Positions 24,969-37,014 of a DNA stretch of 64,000 nt are shown here, piece by piece. The DNA comes from Streptomyces sp. NBC_00878. Lineage in GTDB: Bacteria; Actinomycetota; Actinomycetes; Streptomycetales; Streptomycetaceae. The DNA lies in assembly GCF_026341515.1 (NCBI RefSeq), contig NZ_JAPEOK010000001.1:2108001-2172000 (forward strand), written 5' to 3'. The notes below the pieces were generated by a model. The model did not search any database, was not told where the DNA came from, and saw nothing but the letters and a program-made list of their open reading frames with translations. Every line of letters begins with the position of its first letter. Position 1 is the stretch's first letter. A program made the position numbers and the translations under genes.

Positions 24969-25319
24969 ATGATGAACATCCTCATGCTCGCAGGTGCGGT
25001 GTTCGGCGCCGGAATCGCCGCAAGCGGGGCCCTTCACGTAATCGGATACACCCGGTTCTGCACACCCGCCACCACGCTGGGGTTCTCCCCCGCCGCGGCC
25101 CGCGCGATCGGGGTGTACGAACTGATCGGGGGTGCGGCACTCTGCGCGGGCTTCTGGTTCCCGGTCGTGGCGACCACGGCGGCTGTCAGCCTCTTCCTTC
25201 TCACCGCGGCCGCCGTGCAGTACCACCACTGGAACGACGACAGACCCCGAAGACTCGTCCTGCCGGCGCTCACCTCGATGGTCATGCTCACCTACGCCGC
25301 GGTGACGATCATGACGTGA
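24969..25319 (+). CDS. DoxX-family membrane protein
   Basis: A 116-residue protein with four hydrophobic helices (MLAGAVFGAGIAASGALHV, GVYELIGGAALCAGFWF, VVATTAAVSLFLLTAAA, VLPALTSMVMLTYAAVTI) and the DoxX-like pattern GFSPAAARAIGVYELIGG. Its biochemical role is unknown; some DoxX proteins take part in redox control at the membrane. AGGAG lies 9 bases before the ATG at 24969. It starts 20 bp after the cyclopropane synthase stop, implying one operon. Confidence 0.82.
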   Translation: MMNILMLAGAVFGAGIAASGALHVIGYTRFCTPATTLGFSPAAARAIGVYELIGGAALCAGFWFPVVATTAAVSLFLLTAAAVQYHHWNDDRPRRLVLPALTSMVMLTYAAVTIMT

Positions 25320-25432
25320 CCTCGCGAATCCGTAGTACGGACCGGGCCCGCGGATCAAGGGGACCCCTGGGAGGTCAAGGTCACAGCGGGTGCCTCTGCT
25401 GCTCGCCTGTGCATCTGGCCTAGCATCCGAGC

Positions 25433-27237
25433 ATGACGGTCCTGCCTGACGACGGGCTCTCGCTGGCCGCCGAGTTCCCTGACGCGACCCATGAGCAGTG
25501 GCAACGCCTCGTGGCGGGCGTACTGCGCAAGTCGGGCAAGGAAGTCTCGGACGACGCAGCCGAGGACGCTCTGTCCACCACGCTGGAGGACGGGCTCCGC
25601 GCCCGCCCTCTGTACAGCGCACACGACTCCGCACCCGATCCCGGCCTGCCCGGTTTCGCCCCCTTCGTACGGGGTGGCCGTGCCGAGGGCACCACCCTCG
25701 GCGGCTGGGACGCACGGCAAAGGCACACGGCCGCCGACGGCGACGCGGTCCTCGCGGACCTGGAGAACGGGGTCACCTCACTCTGGCTGGCCGTCGGCGC
25801 GGGCGGCTTCCCCGTGTCGTCGCTCGGCCGGGTCCTCGATGACGTCTACCTCGATCTGGCACCGGTTGTGCTGGAAGCGGGGCGTGAAGTCGAGCCCGCC
25901 GCACGGGAGTTGCTGCAGCTGTACGAGGAGCGGGGGGTCGCGCGCGACGCGGCTCGTGGCAACCTTGGCGCCGATCCCCTGGGCCATGAGGCCCGTACGG
26001 GGGACGACGGGTTCGACTTCGCGCCCGTCGCCGCTCTCGCGCGGCTGTGCGCCGAGGAGTACCCGGGGCTGCGGGCGATGACCGTGGACGCCTTGCCGTA
26101 CCACGAGGCCGGCGGGTCGGCGGCCCAGGAGCTGGGCTGCTCGCTGGCGACCGGTGTCGCCTATCTGCGGGAGCTGACCGGGGCGGGCTTGACGGTCGAA
26201 CAGGCCGTGGCCCAGCTGGAGTTCCGGTACGCGGCCACCGCCGACCAGTTCCTCACCATCGCCAAGCTGCGGGCGGCGCGCAGGCTGTGGGCGCGGGTCA
26301 CCGAGGTGTGCGGCGCCCCGGGCGGGCAGCTTCAGCATGCCGTGACCTCGCCGGTGATGATGTCCCGCCGCGACCCGTGGGTGAACATGCTGCGCGCGAC
26401 GATCGCGACGCTGGCGGCCGGGGTCGGCGGCGCCGAGGCGGTCACGGTGCTGCCCTTCGACCACGCGCTCGGCCTGCCGGACGCGTTCGCCCGCCGGATC
26501 GCCCGCAACACGTCGACGATCCTGGTCGAGGAGTCGCATCTGTCCCGGGTGATCGACCCGGCGGGCGGCTCTTGGTACGTGGAGCGGCTCACCGACGAAC
26601 TCGCCCACGCGGGCTGGGAGTTCTTCCAGCGGATCGAGCAACAGGGCGGCCAGGCGGCGGCGTTGCGCTCGGGCCGCATCGGCAAGGACCTCGCCGCCAC
26701 CTGGGCGACGCGCAGCGCGAAGCTCGCCAAGCGACGCGAACCCGTCACCGGCGTCAGCGAGTTCCCCAACCTCGCCGAACGGCTCGTGGAACGCGAGCCC
26801 GCCCCCGTGCCACCGCCCGGCGGGCTGCCGCGCGTGCGGCGCGACGAGGCGTACGAGGCACTGCGCGCCCGCTCCGACGCCCACCTCGCGGCGACCGGCA
26901 CCCGGCCGCGGATCTTCCTGGCCGCGCTCGGCCCCGCCGCCGCCCACACCACCCGCCTCACCTTCGCCTCGAACCTGTTCCAGGCGGGCGGCATCGAGCC
27001 CGTCACCGAGGGCGCGTTCGAGGACAGCGGTGCCACCGAGGCCTGTCTGTGCTCCAGCGACGCGCTGTACGAGGAGCGGGCCGCCGAGGTCACCGCGTCC
27101 CTCAAGGCGGCGGGCGCCCGGCACGTGTTCCTCGCGGGCCGTCCCGGGCAGTACTCCGGTGTCGACGCCTACGTCTTCACGGGCTGCGACGCCGTAGCCG
27201 TGCTCTCCGCCACCCTCGACCGCATGGGAGTGTCCTG

Positions 27238-27238
<1 letters not shown>
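25433..27238 (+). CDS. mutA: Methylmalonyl-CoA mutase, small subunit
   Basis: A 601-residue subunit of the adenosylcobalamin-dependent mutase that interconverts succinyl-CoA and (R)-methylmalonyl-CoA. The TIM-barrel half has [38 protein letters not shown] and [30 protein letters not shown]. The C-terminal flavodoxin-like half (from about 480) lacks the DxHxxG cobalamin ligand motif, as is normal for this non-catalytic subunit. Its stop shares one base with the ATG of the large subunit. In Streptomyces this enzyme links propionate and branched amino acid breakdown to methylmalonyl-CoA, a polyketide extender. Confidence 0.95.
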
Positions 27239-29424
<2,186 letters not shown>

Positions 29425-29429
29425 GCCCC

Positions 29430-30416
29430 GTGGCGATCCAACTCGACACCTATGTGAAGGGCGTTCTCGACGGAAAGCGAGCGCTGGTGGCGCGCGCCAT
29501 CACGCTCGTCGAGTCGACGAAGCCCCAACACCGCGCGCTGGCACAGGAGTTGCTGACCGAGCTGCTGCCGCACAGCGGGAAGGCGCGGCGGATCGGCATC
29601 AGCGGCGTGCCCGGCGTGGGCAAGTCGACGTTCATCGACGCGTTCGGGACCCTGCTCACCTCGCTCGGGTACCGGGTCGCGGTGCTCGCCGTCGACCCGT
29701 CGTCGAGCCGGACGGGCGGGTCCATCCTGGGCGACAAGACGCGCATGGAGCGCCTGGCCGTCGACCCTGCGGCCTTCATCCGCCCCTCCCCCACCGCCGG
29801 GACGCTCGGCGGGGTCGCGAAGGCGACCCGGGAGTCGATCGTGGTGATGGAGGCGGCCGGTTACGACGTGGTCCTCGTGGAGACGGTCGGCGTCGGCCAG
29901 TCCGAGACCGCGGTCGCGAACATGGTCGACTCCTTCCTGCTCCTGACCCTCGCCCGGACCGGCGACCAGTTGCAGGGCATCAAGAAGGGCGTCCTGGAAC
30001 TGGCGGACGTCATCGCCGTCAACAAGGCGGACGGTCCGCACGAGCGTGACGCCCGGGGCGCGGCAAGGGAGTTGGCGGGCGCACTGCGGCTGATGCATCC
30101 GGCCGACGCGGCCTGGACCCCGCCGGTACTGAGTTGCAGCGCCCGGGAGGGCACCGGCCTGGACACGGTCTGGGAGCGCCTGGAACAGCACCGCACGCTC
30201 CTCGAATCCACCGGCCGCCTCGCCGCCAAGCGCCGCGACCAGCAGGTGGACTGGACGTGGACGATGGTCCGCGACGAACTCCTGGGCCGACTGCACGCAG
30301 ATCCGACGGTCCGCGCACTGGCCCCGGACCTCGAACGCCAGGTAAGGGAAGGCGAGTTGACCGCAACCCTGGCGGCCGAGCGGATCCTGAGAGCCTTTGA
30401 AACCGGGCCGAGCTGA
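29430..30416 (+). CDS. meaB: Methylmalonyl-CoA mutase-associated GTPase MeaB
   Basis: A 328-residue G3E-type GTPase. Motifs are Walker A GVPGVGKST, AVDPSSSRTGGSILGDKTRM, the Walker B/switch region VVLVETVGVGQSE and the base-specificity motif NKADG. MeaB gates cofactor loading and protects methylmalonyl-CoA mutase from inactivation. It begins with a GTG 5 bp after mutB, completing a mutA-mutB-meaB operon. A dimerisation helix pair at the C-terminus (VDWTWTMVRDELLGRL) matches the family. Confidence 0.95.
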   Translation: MAIQLDTYVKGVLDGKRALVARAITLVESTKPQHRALAQELLTELLPHSGKARRIGISGVPGVGKSTFIDAFGTLLTSLGYRVAVLAVDPSSSRTGGSILGDKTRMERLAVDPAAFIRPSPTAGTLGGVAKATRESIVVMEAAGYDVVLVETVGVGQSETAVANMVDSFLLLTLARTGDQLQGIKKGVLELADVIAVNKADGPHERDARGAARELAGALRLMHPADAAWTPPVLSCSAREGTGLDTVWERLEQHRTLLESTGRLAAKRRDQQVDWTWTMVRDELLGRLHADPTVRALAPDLERQVREGELTATLAAERILRAFETGPS

Positions 30417-30930
30417 CCCACCTCGGGGGCGCGGGGCTGTATCGATATGCGGCTCCTTCCTCACTCTCGGCTTCTCCCCCATCGTGGGCGCGACCAGCCC
30501 CCACCGGGCCCGCACCCAAAATCGACGCATCCGACCCATACCCCGTAGGCTGGCAAGCGCAGCTGGTTCGCCCCGTCCGCCAGGCGGGATGCGTCGCAAG
30601 AGGGAACCCGGTGGGAATCCGGGACTGCCCCGCAGCGGTGAGTGGGAACGACCGCCGTCATACGCACTGGGCCCCAAGAAGCGGGGCCTGGGAAGCGACG
30701 GCCAGTAGGTGTCCTCCGTACGGAGGACGCGCCCACGAGTCCGAAGACCTGCCATCTGCCCGTACGCGACCGATCGCGTACGGACATCCCGGTGACCTCG
30801 TGGGCGGGTCGGCGTACATATCCGGCGGACGACCGCGCTTGTCGCGCGAGGTACCTTGCCGGGTTCGTCACCCCTTCGCGTTCACGTCCGTCCCGGGATC
30901 TCAGGGAGACATCTCGCGAAGGAGAGTTCC
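30417..30930. other. metE leader region (514 bp)
   Basis: This gap holds the metE promoter, the cobalamin riboswitch (about 30545-30768) and an expression platform of about 160 bp. No coding gene is seen. Confidence 0.8.
30545..30768 (+). promoter_or_regulatory. Cobalamin riboswitch upstream of metE
   Basis: The core of a class I cobalamin riboswitch is readable. AGAGGGAACCCGGTGGGAAT leads into CCGGGACTGCCCCGCAGCGG. After variable stems comes the B12-box equivalent CGAGTCCGAAGACCTGCC (30736-30753). Order and spacing match cobalamin riboswitches. It lies 160 bp upstream of the cobalamin-independent methionine synthase, where adenosylcobalamin would switch metE off. The boundaries are approximate. 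Confidence 0.9.
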
Positions 30931-33249
30931 GTGACAGCGAAGTCCGCAGCCGCGGCGGCACGGGCCACCGTGTACGGCTACCCCCGTCAGGGCAGGGGCC
31001 GGGAACTGAAGAAGGCGATCGAGGGGTACTGGAAGGGCCGCGTCGACGCCGACGCCCTCCGGGCCACCGCCGCCGAACTGCGCCGCACCAATTGGCGGCA
31101 ACTGGCCGAGGCCGGCCTCCACGAAGTGCCGACCGGCGACTTCTCGTACTACGACCATGTCCTGGACACCAGCGTCATGGTCGGCGCGATCCCCGGGCGC
31201 CACCGCGCCGCGGTCGAGGCCGACGCGCTCGACGGCTACTTCGCGATGGCGCGCGGCACCCAGGACGTGGCGCCGCTGGAGATGACGAAGTGGTTCGACA
31301 CCAACTACCACTATCTGGTACCGGAGTTGGGGCCGGACACCGTCTTCACCGCCGACTCCGCCAAGCAGGTGGGCGAACTCGGTGAGGCCCTCGCCCTGGG
31401 CCTCACCGCCCGCCCGGTCCTCGTCGGCCCCGTCACCTACCTCCTGCTCGCCAAGCCCGCGCCCGGCGTGCCCGCCGACTTCGACCCGCTGACCCTGCTG
31501 GACCGGCTGCTGCCCGTGTACGCCGAGGTCCTCGCCGATCTGCGGGCCGCGGGCGCGGACTGGGCGCAGCTCGACGAACCGGCCCTCGTCCAGGACCGCA
31601 CACCCGCCGAACTCAACGCGGCCGCGCGCGCCTACCGCGACCTCGGCGCCCTCACCGACCGTCCCAAGCTGCTGGTCGCCTCGTACTTCGGCCGGCTCGG
31701 CGACGCACTGCCCGTGCTGGCCAAGGCTCCGGTGGAGGGTCTGGCGCTCGACTTCACCGAGGCCGCCGCGGCCAACCTGGACGCCCTGGCCAGGGTCGGC
31801 GGTCTGCCCGGCAAGCGCCTGGTCGCGGGCGTGGTCAACGGCCGCAACATCTGGGTGAACGACCTGTCGGCGTCCCTCGCCACGCTCGGCACACTGCTCG
31901 GGCTGGCCGACCGGGTCGACGTGGCCGCCTCCTGCTCACTGCTCCATGTCCCCCTCGACGCCACCACCGAACGCGACATCGAACCGCAGATCCTGCGCTG
32001 GCTCGCCTTCGCCCGCCAGAAGACCGCCGAGATCGTCACCCTCGCCAAGGGCCTCGCCCAGGGCACCGGCACGATCACCGGCGAACTCGCCGCCAACCGT
32101 GCCGACTTGGCCTCCCGCGCGGGCTCCCCCATCACCCGCGACCCGGCCGTACGGGCCCGCGCCACCGCGGTCACACAGGCCGACGCCCGCCGTTCCCAGC
32201 CGTACGCCGAGCGGGCCACGGCCCAGCGCGCCCACCTCGGGCTGCCCCTGCTGCCGACCACCACCATCGGCTCCTTCCCGCAGACCGCCGAACTGCGCAC
32301 CGCTCGGGCCGACTTGCGTGTCGGCCGGCTCGACGCGGCCGGATACGGGGAGCGCATCAAGGCGGAGATCCAGGAGGTGATCGCCTTCCAGGAGAAGACC
32401 GGCATCGACGTCCTCGTGCACGGCGAGCCCGAACGCAACGACATGGTCCAGTACTTCGCCGAGCAGCTGACGGGCTACCTCGCCACGCAGCACGGCTGGG
32501 TCCAGTCCTACGGCACCCGCTATGTCCGCCCGCCGATCCTGGCCGGCGACATCTCCCGCCCGGAACCGATGACGGTGCGCTGGACGACGTACGCCCAGTC
32601 GCTCACCGACCGCCCGGTCAAGGGCATGCTCACCGGACCGGTCACCATGCTCGCCTGGTCCTTCGTCCGCGACGACCAGCCGCTCGGGGACACCGCCCGG
32701 CAGGTCGCCCTCGCCCTGCGCGACGAGGTGAACGACCTTGAGGCGGCCGGGACTTCGGTCATCCAGGTCGACGAACCCGCCCTGCGCGAAACCCTGCCGC
32801 TGCGCGCCGCCGACCACCCCGGCTATCTGGCGTGGGCCACCGAGGCGTTCCGCCTCACCACGGCCGGGGTCCGGCCGGACACCCAGATCCACACCCACAT
32901 GTGCTACGCCGAGTTCGGCGACATCGTCCAGGCCATCGACGACCTCGACGCCGACGTCATCAGCCTGGAGGCCGCCCGCTCCCATATGCAGGTCGCCCGC
33001 GAACTGGCCGCGCACGGCTACCCGCGCGAGGCCGGGCCCGGCGTCTACGACATCCACTCACCGCGCGTCCCGAGCACGGACGAGGCAGCCGCCCTGCTGC
33101 GCAAGGGACTTGAGGCCATCCCGGCCGAACGGCTGTGGGTCAACCCCGACTGCGGCCTGAAGACCCGCGGCTGGCCCGAGACCCGGGCGTCCCTGGGGAA
33201 CCTGGTCGCGGCCGCCCAGACGGTCCGCGCGGAGCTGCCCGCCAACTGA
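30931..33249 (+). CDS. metE: Cobalamin-independent methionine synthase
   Basis: A 772-residue zinc enzyme that methylates homocysteine from 5-methyltetrahydropteroyl-triglutamate. Both halves of the duplicated barrel are present. The C-terminal half has the zinc and substrate motifs LPTTTIGSFPQT, HGEPERNDMVQYF, IHTHMCYAEFGD (His and Cys ligands), VISLEAARSHM and WVNPDCGLKTRGW (Cys ligand). GAAGGAG precedes the GTG at 30931. The upstream cobalamin riboswitch implies repression when B12 is plentiful, so that a B12-dependent synthase encoded elsewhere takes over. Possible hairpins follow the stop. Confidence 0.97.
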   Translation: MTAKSAAAAARATVYGYPRQGRGRELKKAIEGYWKGRVDADALRATAAELRRTNWRQLAEAGLHEVPTGDFSYYDHVLDTSVMVGAIPGRHRAAVEADALDGYFAMARGTQDVAPLEMTKWFDTNYHYLVPELGPDTVFTADSAKQVGELGEALALGLTARPVLVGPVTYLLLAKPAPGVPADFDPLTLLDRLLPVYAEVLADLRAAGADWAQLDEPALVQDRTPAELNAAARAYRDLGALTDRPKLLVASYFGRLGDALPVLAKAPVEGLALDFTEAAAANLDALARVGGLPGKRLVAGVVNGRNIWVNDLSASLATLGTLLGLADRVDVAASCSLLHVPLDATTERDIEPQILRWLAFARQKTAEIVTLAKGLAQGTGTITGELAANRADLASRAGSPITRDPAVRARATAVTQADARRSQPYAERATAQRAHLGLPLLPTTTIGSFPQTAELRTARADLRVGRLDAAGYGERIKAEIQEVIAFQEKTGIDVLVHGEPERNDMVQYFAEQLTGYLATQHGWVQSYGTRYVRPPILAGDISRPEPMTVRWTTYAQSLTDRPVKGMLTGPVTMLAWSFVRDDQPLGDTARQVALALRDEVNDLEAAGTSVIQVDEPALRETLPLRAADHPGYLAWATEAFRLTTAGVRPDTQIHTHMCYAEFGDIVQAIDDLDADVISLEAARSHMQVARELAAHGYPREAGPGVYDIHSPRVPSTDEAAALLRKGLEAIPAERLWVNPDCGLKTRGWPETRASLGNLVAAAQTVRAELPAN

Positions 33250-33300
33250 GCCGCCTGGCCGACTGATTCACCGATCCGATCAATCCAGCTGATCCGACCG

Positions 33301-33335
33301 GCCGAGGACTTGTGTGCCCCCGGCCGGTCCTCGGC
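33301..33335. terminator. Possible terminator between convergent genes
   Basis: GCCGAGGAC (33301-33309) pairs with GTCCTCGGC (33327-33335) over a 17-nt loop, between the convergent metE and beta-lactamase genes. Confidence 0.45.
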
Positions 33336-33374
33336 ACCGTGATCGGGCATCCGGCGCTCGTTCTCCCTGGTGCG

Positions 33375-34391
33375 TCAGGTGAGTTCCGTCGCCACCAGCT
33401 CGGCCGCCCTGGCGACCAGCGGGTTGTCCGAGGGGCCCTCGGGGGAGTGCGTGGTCGACAGGACGGCCAGCACCAGGGGCGGCCGTCCGGGAGGCCATAC
33501 GACACCCACGTCGTTGGCGACCCCGTACGACGAGCCGCCCCCGGTCTTGTCCGCGAGGGTCCAGTCGCCGGGCAGGCCGGCGCGGAAACGCTCGGTGTTG
33601 GTGGTGTTGGCGATGAGCCACCCGGTCAGGCGTTCGCGGTCCTCGGACGGAAGCGCCCCGCCGATGACGAGCCGTGCGTAGGTCCGCCCGATGGCGCGAG
33701 GGCTGGTGATGTCGGTCGTGCGCCACGGTTCGGCCGAGTTCAGCTCGGGTTCCCACCGGTCGAGCCGGGTCGTCCGGTCGCCGACCGAGCGGCAGAACCG
33801 GGTGACCGCGGTCGGTCCGTCCAGCTCGCGCAGGAGGAGGTTCGCGGCCCCGTTGTCACTGTGGGAGACGGCGGCGGCGCACAGTTGCTCGACGGTCATG
33901 CCGCCCGCGACGTTCTCGTCGGTGCCCGTGATCGGGGCGTAGCCCGCGGCCGTGACGTACTCCTTGGTGTACCGGATGCGCCGGGCCAGGAACTCACCGT
34001 CGCGGTCGAGGTCCCGCAGGACGGCCGCGGCCGTGAGCGTCTTGAACACCGAGCACATGGGGAAGAGTTCGTCCGCGCGGTACGCGACGGTCCGGCCCGT
34101 GGCCGTGTCGTGGGCGAGGACACCGAGGCGCGCGGAGTGCTCCCGCTCCAGGTCGCTCAGCCGTCCGGAGAGTCCAGAGAGTCCGGAGAGGCCGACTCCG
34201 CCGGGAGCTGAGGCCTGTGCCACGGTCGGGGCGGCCGCCACCAGTGCTGTGCCGGCGCCGAGGGCCAGTACCGTACGGCGGTTCGGGCGGGAGCGGGAGC
34301 CGGGGCTTGAACGGGAGCCGGGGCCGGAGCCGGAGTTGGAGCGGGAGCTGGAGCTGGAGCCGGAGCTGGAACTGGATCCTGTGATCTCCAA
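33375..34391 (-). CDS. Class A beta-lactamase, Tat-exported
   Basis: A serine beta-lactamase of about 338 residues. All class A motifs are present: SxxK in CSVFK, SDN in SHSDNGAANLL, the omega-loop Glu in EPELN, and KTG in DKTGGGSSYG. The export signal holds twin arginines (RPNRRTVLALGAGTAL), so Tat secretion is likely. The start is uncertain. I prefer the TTG at 34391, with AGGAAG 7 bases before it, which still leaves a Ser-rich head of about 30 residues encoded by a repeat (34295-34378). A second repeat gives GLSGLSGLSG at the mature N-terminus. It would hydrolyse penicillins outside the cell. It follows the YesL-like gene on the same strand after 180 bp and is probably separate from that operon. 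Confidence 0.9.
   Translation of the reverse strand: MEITGSSSSSGSSSSSRSNSGSGPGSRSSPGSRSRPNRRTVLALGAGTALVAAAPTVAQASAPGGVGLSGLSGLSGRLSDLEREHSARLGVLAHDTATGRTVAYRADELFPMCSVFKTLTAAAVLRDLDRDGEFLARRIRYTKEYVTAAGYAPITGTDENVAGGMTVEQLCAAAVSHSDNGAANLLLRELDGPTAVTRFCRSVGDRTTRLDRWEPELNSAEPWRTTDITSPRAIGRTYARLVIGGALPSEDRERLTGWLIANTTNTERFRAGLPGDWTLADKTGGGSSYGVANDVGVVWPPGRPPLVLAVLSTTHSPEGPSDNPLVARAAELVATELT
34162..34195. repeat. 9-nt repeat in the beta-lactamase N-terminus
   Basis: Copies of GAGAGTCCG/GAGAGTCCA encode Leu-Ser-Gly triplets just after the Tat signal region. The unit keeps the frame. Confidence 0.7.
34295..34378. repeat. 6-nt repeat in the beta-lactamase leader
   Basis: Degenerate GGAGCC/GGAGCT/GGAACT hexamers encode a Ser-rich stretch ahead of the twin-arginine motif. 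Confidence 0.75.
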
Positions 34392-34571
34392 GGCTGTACT
34401 TCCTGTTCGTGCGGTCGTGACGTTCCTTTCGATGATCAAGACGTCACGACGGGCCGAACAGTTTCCCTCGGGCCTGGTTCGGCACGGCGCGCACGGCCTC
34501 GGCTGCCTCCTCGGCGAAAGCCGACGGCCGCCTCGGTGACATCGCCGAGGCGGCCAGTCTGAGTCAGCCAC

Positions 34572-35219
34572 TCAGCCGGTCAGATCCTGATGAAGTCCGG
34601 CCGCCTCCTCACGCGGGGCGTACCGACGCGGAGGCATCCGTACGTCGACCGCCGTCAGTGCCATCGCCAGCGGCCCCGGCACCAGGAACGCCAGCGGCAG
34701 CGGCAGCAGCATCCACGCGCACATCGCGGCCGCCACGACGGCGAGCAGGACCAGACCGCTGCCGCCCACATCCCGTACGGAGTCCCGGGCGGCCCCGCCC
34801 ACCGCCGCCCGCCAGTCGGTGAGCGACTCGGGGCGCCCGCAGGCACGGAGGCCGACGACGGCCGCGTACGCGCCGATCACGGCGGCGACGATCGCGAACA
34901 GCGGGGCACCCGGCAGTCCCGCGCCGGCCAGGGCCAGGTCCGCCCAGAGCAGCAGGACCCCGGCCAGGAACAGCGCTCCGGCCGCGAGGTCCCCGGCGCG
35001 CAGGCGTTGCCGCAGCAGCGCCAAGTACCGTCCCGCCGTGGCTGGTTGGTCCTCGCGGGCGCCGCGCAGGACCGCGCACGCCGTGGACAGCGCCGCCGGC
35101 AGCGTGACGACCGGCAGCGACACGAGGGCCGTGCAGACGCCGACGCTCAGCACGTCCGCGAACAGCGTCATGCGCGGACCGAAGATCTCGCCCGTCTCGC
35201 GGGCCTGTCCGGCGCTCAT
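34572..35219 (-). CDS. YesL/DUF624-like membrane protein
   Basis: A 215-residue protein with about five hydrophobic segments, including VLSVGVCTALVSLPVVTLPAA, AGALFLAGVLLLWADLAL, PLFAIVAAVIGAYAAVVGL and GLVLLAVVAAAMCAWMLLPLPLAFLVPG. Its N-terminus and topology fit the YesL/DUF624 family, which regularly accompanies carbohydrate ABC transporters and whose function is unknown. Its ATG overlaps the stop of the upstream permease as ATGA, making it the last gene of the sugar ABC operon. Confidence 0.75.
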   Translation of the reverse strand: MSAGQARETGEIFGPRMTLFADVLSVGVCTALVSLPVVTLPAALSTACAVLRGAREDQPATAGRYLALLRQRLRAGDLAAGALFLAGVLLLWADLALAGAGLPGAPLFAIVAAVIGAYAAVVGLRACGRPESLTDWRAAVGGAARDSVRDVGGSGLVLLAVVAAAMCAWMLLPLPLAFLVPGPLAMALTAVDVRMPPRRYAPREEAAGLHQDLTG

Positions 35220-36079
35220 CCCTTGATCCCGGAGTTCGCCATGCCCTCGACCAGGAACCGCTGGAAGGCGAGGAAGAACAGCACGATCGGGAGAAGGGCG
35301 ATCACCGACATCGCGAACATCGGGCCGAACGCGGACTGGCTGGACGCGTCCACGAACGACCTGAGCGCCAGCGTGAGCGTGAACTTCTCCGGCGAGAAGA
35401 GATAGATCAGCTGGGTGAAGAAGTCGTTCCAGGTCCAGATGAAGGTGAAGATCGCGGTCGTGATCAGCGCGGGTCGCGTCAGCGGCAGGATCACCAGGAA
35501 GAAGCTCCGGAACGGGCCGCAGCCGTCAATGCGCGCCGCCTCCTCCAGCTCGCGCGGCAGCCCGCGCATGAACTGCACGATGAGGAAGACGAAGAACGCC
35601 TCCGTGGCAAGGAACTTGGGCAGGATCAGCGGCCAGTAGGTGTTCACCATGCCGAGCTGGTTGAAGATGATGTACTGCGGGATCAGCACGGCGTGGTGCG
35701 GCAGCATGATCGTCGCGATCATGAACGCGAAGAGCGGACCGCGGAAGCGGAAGCGCAGCCGGGCGAAGGCGTACGCGGCCAGTGAGCAGCTCAGTACGTT
35801 CCCGACGACCGCGCCGCCCGCGATGAACAGGGAGTTGCCGAGCAGCTGCCACACGGAGACGTCGTTCACGCCGTCGAGGGCTGTCTGGTAGTTGGACCAC
35901 TCCAGGCTGCTGGGCAGCAGGTCGAGGCTGGCGATCACCTCGTTGGCGGGCTTGAGCGAGGTGGCGAGCAGCCATGCCAGCGGGTACAGCATCACGAGCA
36001 GCGCGGCCAGACAGCCGAGGTGCAGGGCGATGCGATGCCAGGCAACCGGCTTGCGTACGGCGACAGTTGAGGTGGTCAT
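35216..36079 (-). CDS. Carbohydrate ABC transporter permease (MalG-type)
   Basis: A 287-residue permease with six predicted transmembrane helices. The EAA loop that docks the ATPase reads ELEEAARIDGCGPFRSFFLVILPLTRPAL. The MalG-like start (HLGCLAALLVMLYPLAWLLATSLKP) and the C-terminal SGIKG are typical of the CUT1 family. It pairs with the MalF-type permease whose gene overlaps its start by 4 nt. No ATPase is encoded here, so a shared MsiK-type ATPase is expected (established for many Streptomyces CUT1 systems). Confidence 0.93.
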   Translation of the reverse strand: MTTSTVAVRKPVAWHRIALHLGCLAALLVMLYPLAWLLATSLKPANEVIASLDLLPSSLEWSNYQTALDGVNDVSVWQLLGNSLFIAGGAVVGNVLSCSLAAYAFARLRFRFRGPLFAFMIATIMLPHHAVLIPQYIIFNQLGMVNTYWPLILPKFLATEAFFVFLIVQFMRGLPRELEEAARIDGCGPFRSFFLVILPLTRPALITTAIFTFIWTWNDFFTQLIYLFSPEKFTLTLALRSFVDASSQSAFGPMFAMSVIALLPIVLFFLAFQRFLVEGMANSGIKG

Positions 36080-37014
36080 CGGTCCCCCTCGGACGCGTAG
36101 AAGACCCAGGAGCGCGAGGTGCGGAACAGTACGGCGGTGACGGCGCCGATGACGAGGAGCAGTACCCAGGCCATCGCGGAGGCGTAGCCCATGTGGGAGG
36201 CGACGAAGCCGCGGTCGTAGAGGTAGAGCGTGTAGAAGAGTGTCGAGTCGGCGGGGCCGCCCTTGCCCGCGCTCACCGCGAAGGCGGGGGTGAAGACCTG
36301 GAAGGCCTGGATGGTCTGGAGCACCAGGTTGAAGAAGATCACCGGGGAGAGCATGGGCACGGTGATGGACAGGAACTGCCGCCAGCGACTCGCCCCGTCC
36401 ACCGACGCCGCCTCGTACAGCTCCGTGGGGATCTGCTGGAGTCCGGCGAGGAAGATGACCATGGGAGCGCCGAACTGCCACACCGTCAGCAGGGCGACGG
36501 CGAAGAGTGCCCAGCCGGGCTTGTTGACCCAGCCGCCGGTGCCGAGGAGGTTGTCGACCGTACCGCCGTCGTTGAAGATGGCCCGCCACACGAGGGCTAT
36601 GGACATCGAGGTGCCGAGCAGGGAGGGCGCGTAGAAGGCGGAGCGGTAGAAGCCCTTGCCGCGCCTCATGTTCTTCAGGGCGAGCGCGACGACCAGCGCG
36701 AGGCCGAGTTGGAGGGGTACGGCGATGACGACGTACGTCAGGGTCGCGACGACCGAGCGCCAGTAGCGCGGATCCTCGGTGAACATCTGCGTGTAGTTGC
36801 GCAGGCCCACCCACTGGGGCGGGTTGAACAAGTCGTAGTCGGTGAAGGAGAGATAGAGCGAGACGGCCATGGGCAGCAGGGTCAGTACGGCGGCGCCGAG
36901 GACCCAGGGCGAGAGGAACACCCAGGCGGCGCCCTCGCGTTGGCGTCGCCGCGGCTTGCTCGGCGGGTCGACGTCCGGCGTGCGTACGGCTGTTGGTATC
37001 TGTGTGGTGGTCAT
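36076..37014 (-). CDS. Carbohydrate ABC transporter permease (MalF-type)
   Basis: A 312-residue permease with six predicted helices after a short basic N-terminus. The start WVFLSPWVLGAAVLTLLPMAVSLYLSFTDYDLF is typical, and the EAA loop reads ELYEAASVDGASRWRQFLSITVPMLSPV. It forms a heterodimer with the MalG-type permease. Its ATG overlaps the substrate-binding-protein stop (ATGA) and its own stop overlaps the next start, so the three genes are translationally coupled. Confidence 0.93.
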   Translation of the reverse strand: MTTTQIPTAVRTPDVDPPSKPRRRQREGAAWVFLSPWVLGAAVLTLLPMAVSLYLSFTDYDLFNPPQWVGLRNYTQMFTEDPRYWRSVVATLTYVVIAVPLQLGLALVVALALKNMRRGKGFYRSAFYAPSLLGTSMSIALVWRAIFNDGGTVDNLLGTGGWVNKPGWALFAVALLTVWQFGAPMVIFLAGLQQIPTELYEAASVDGASRWRQFLSITVPMLSPVIFFNLVLQTIQAFQVFTPAFAVSAGKGGPADSTLFYTLYLYDRGFVASHMGYASAMAWVLLLVIGAVTAVLFRTSRSWVFYASEGDR

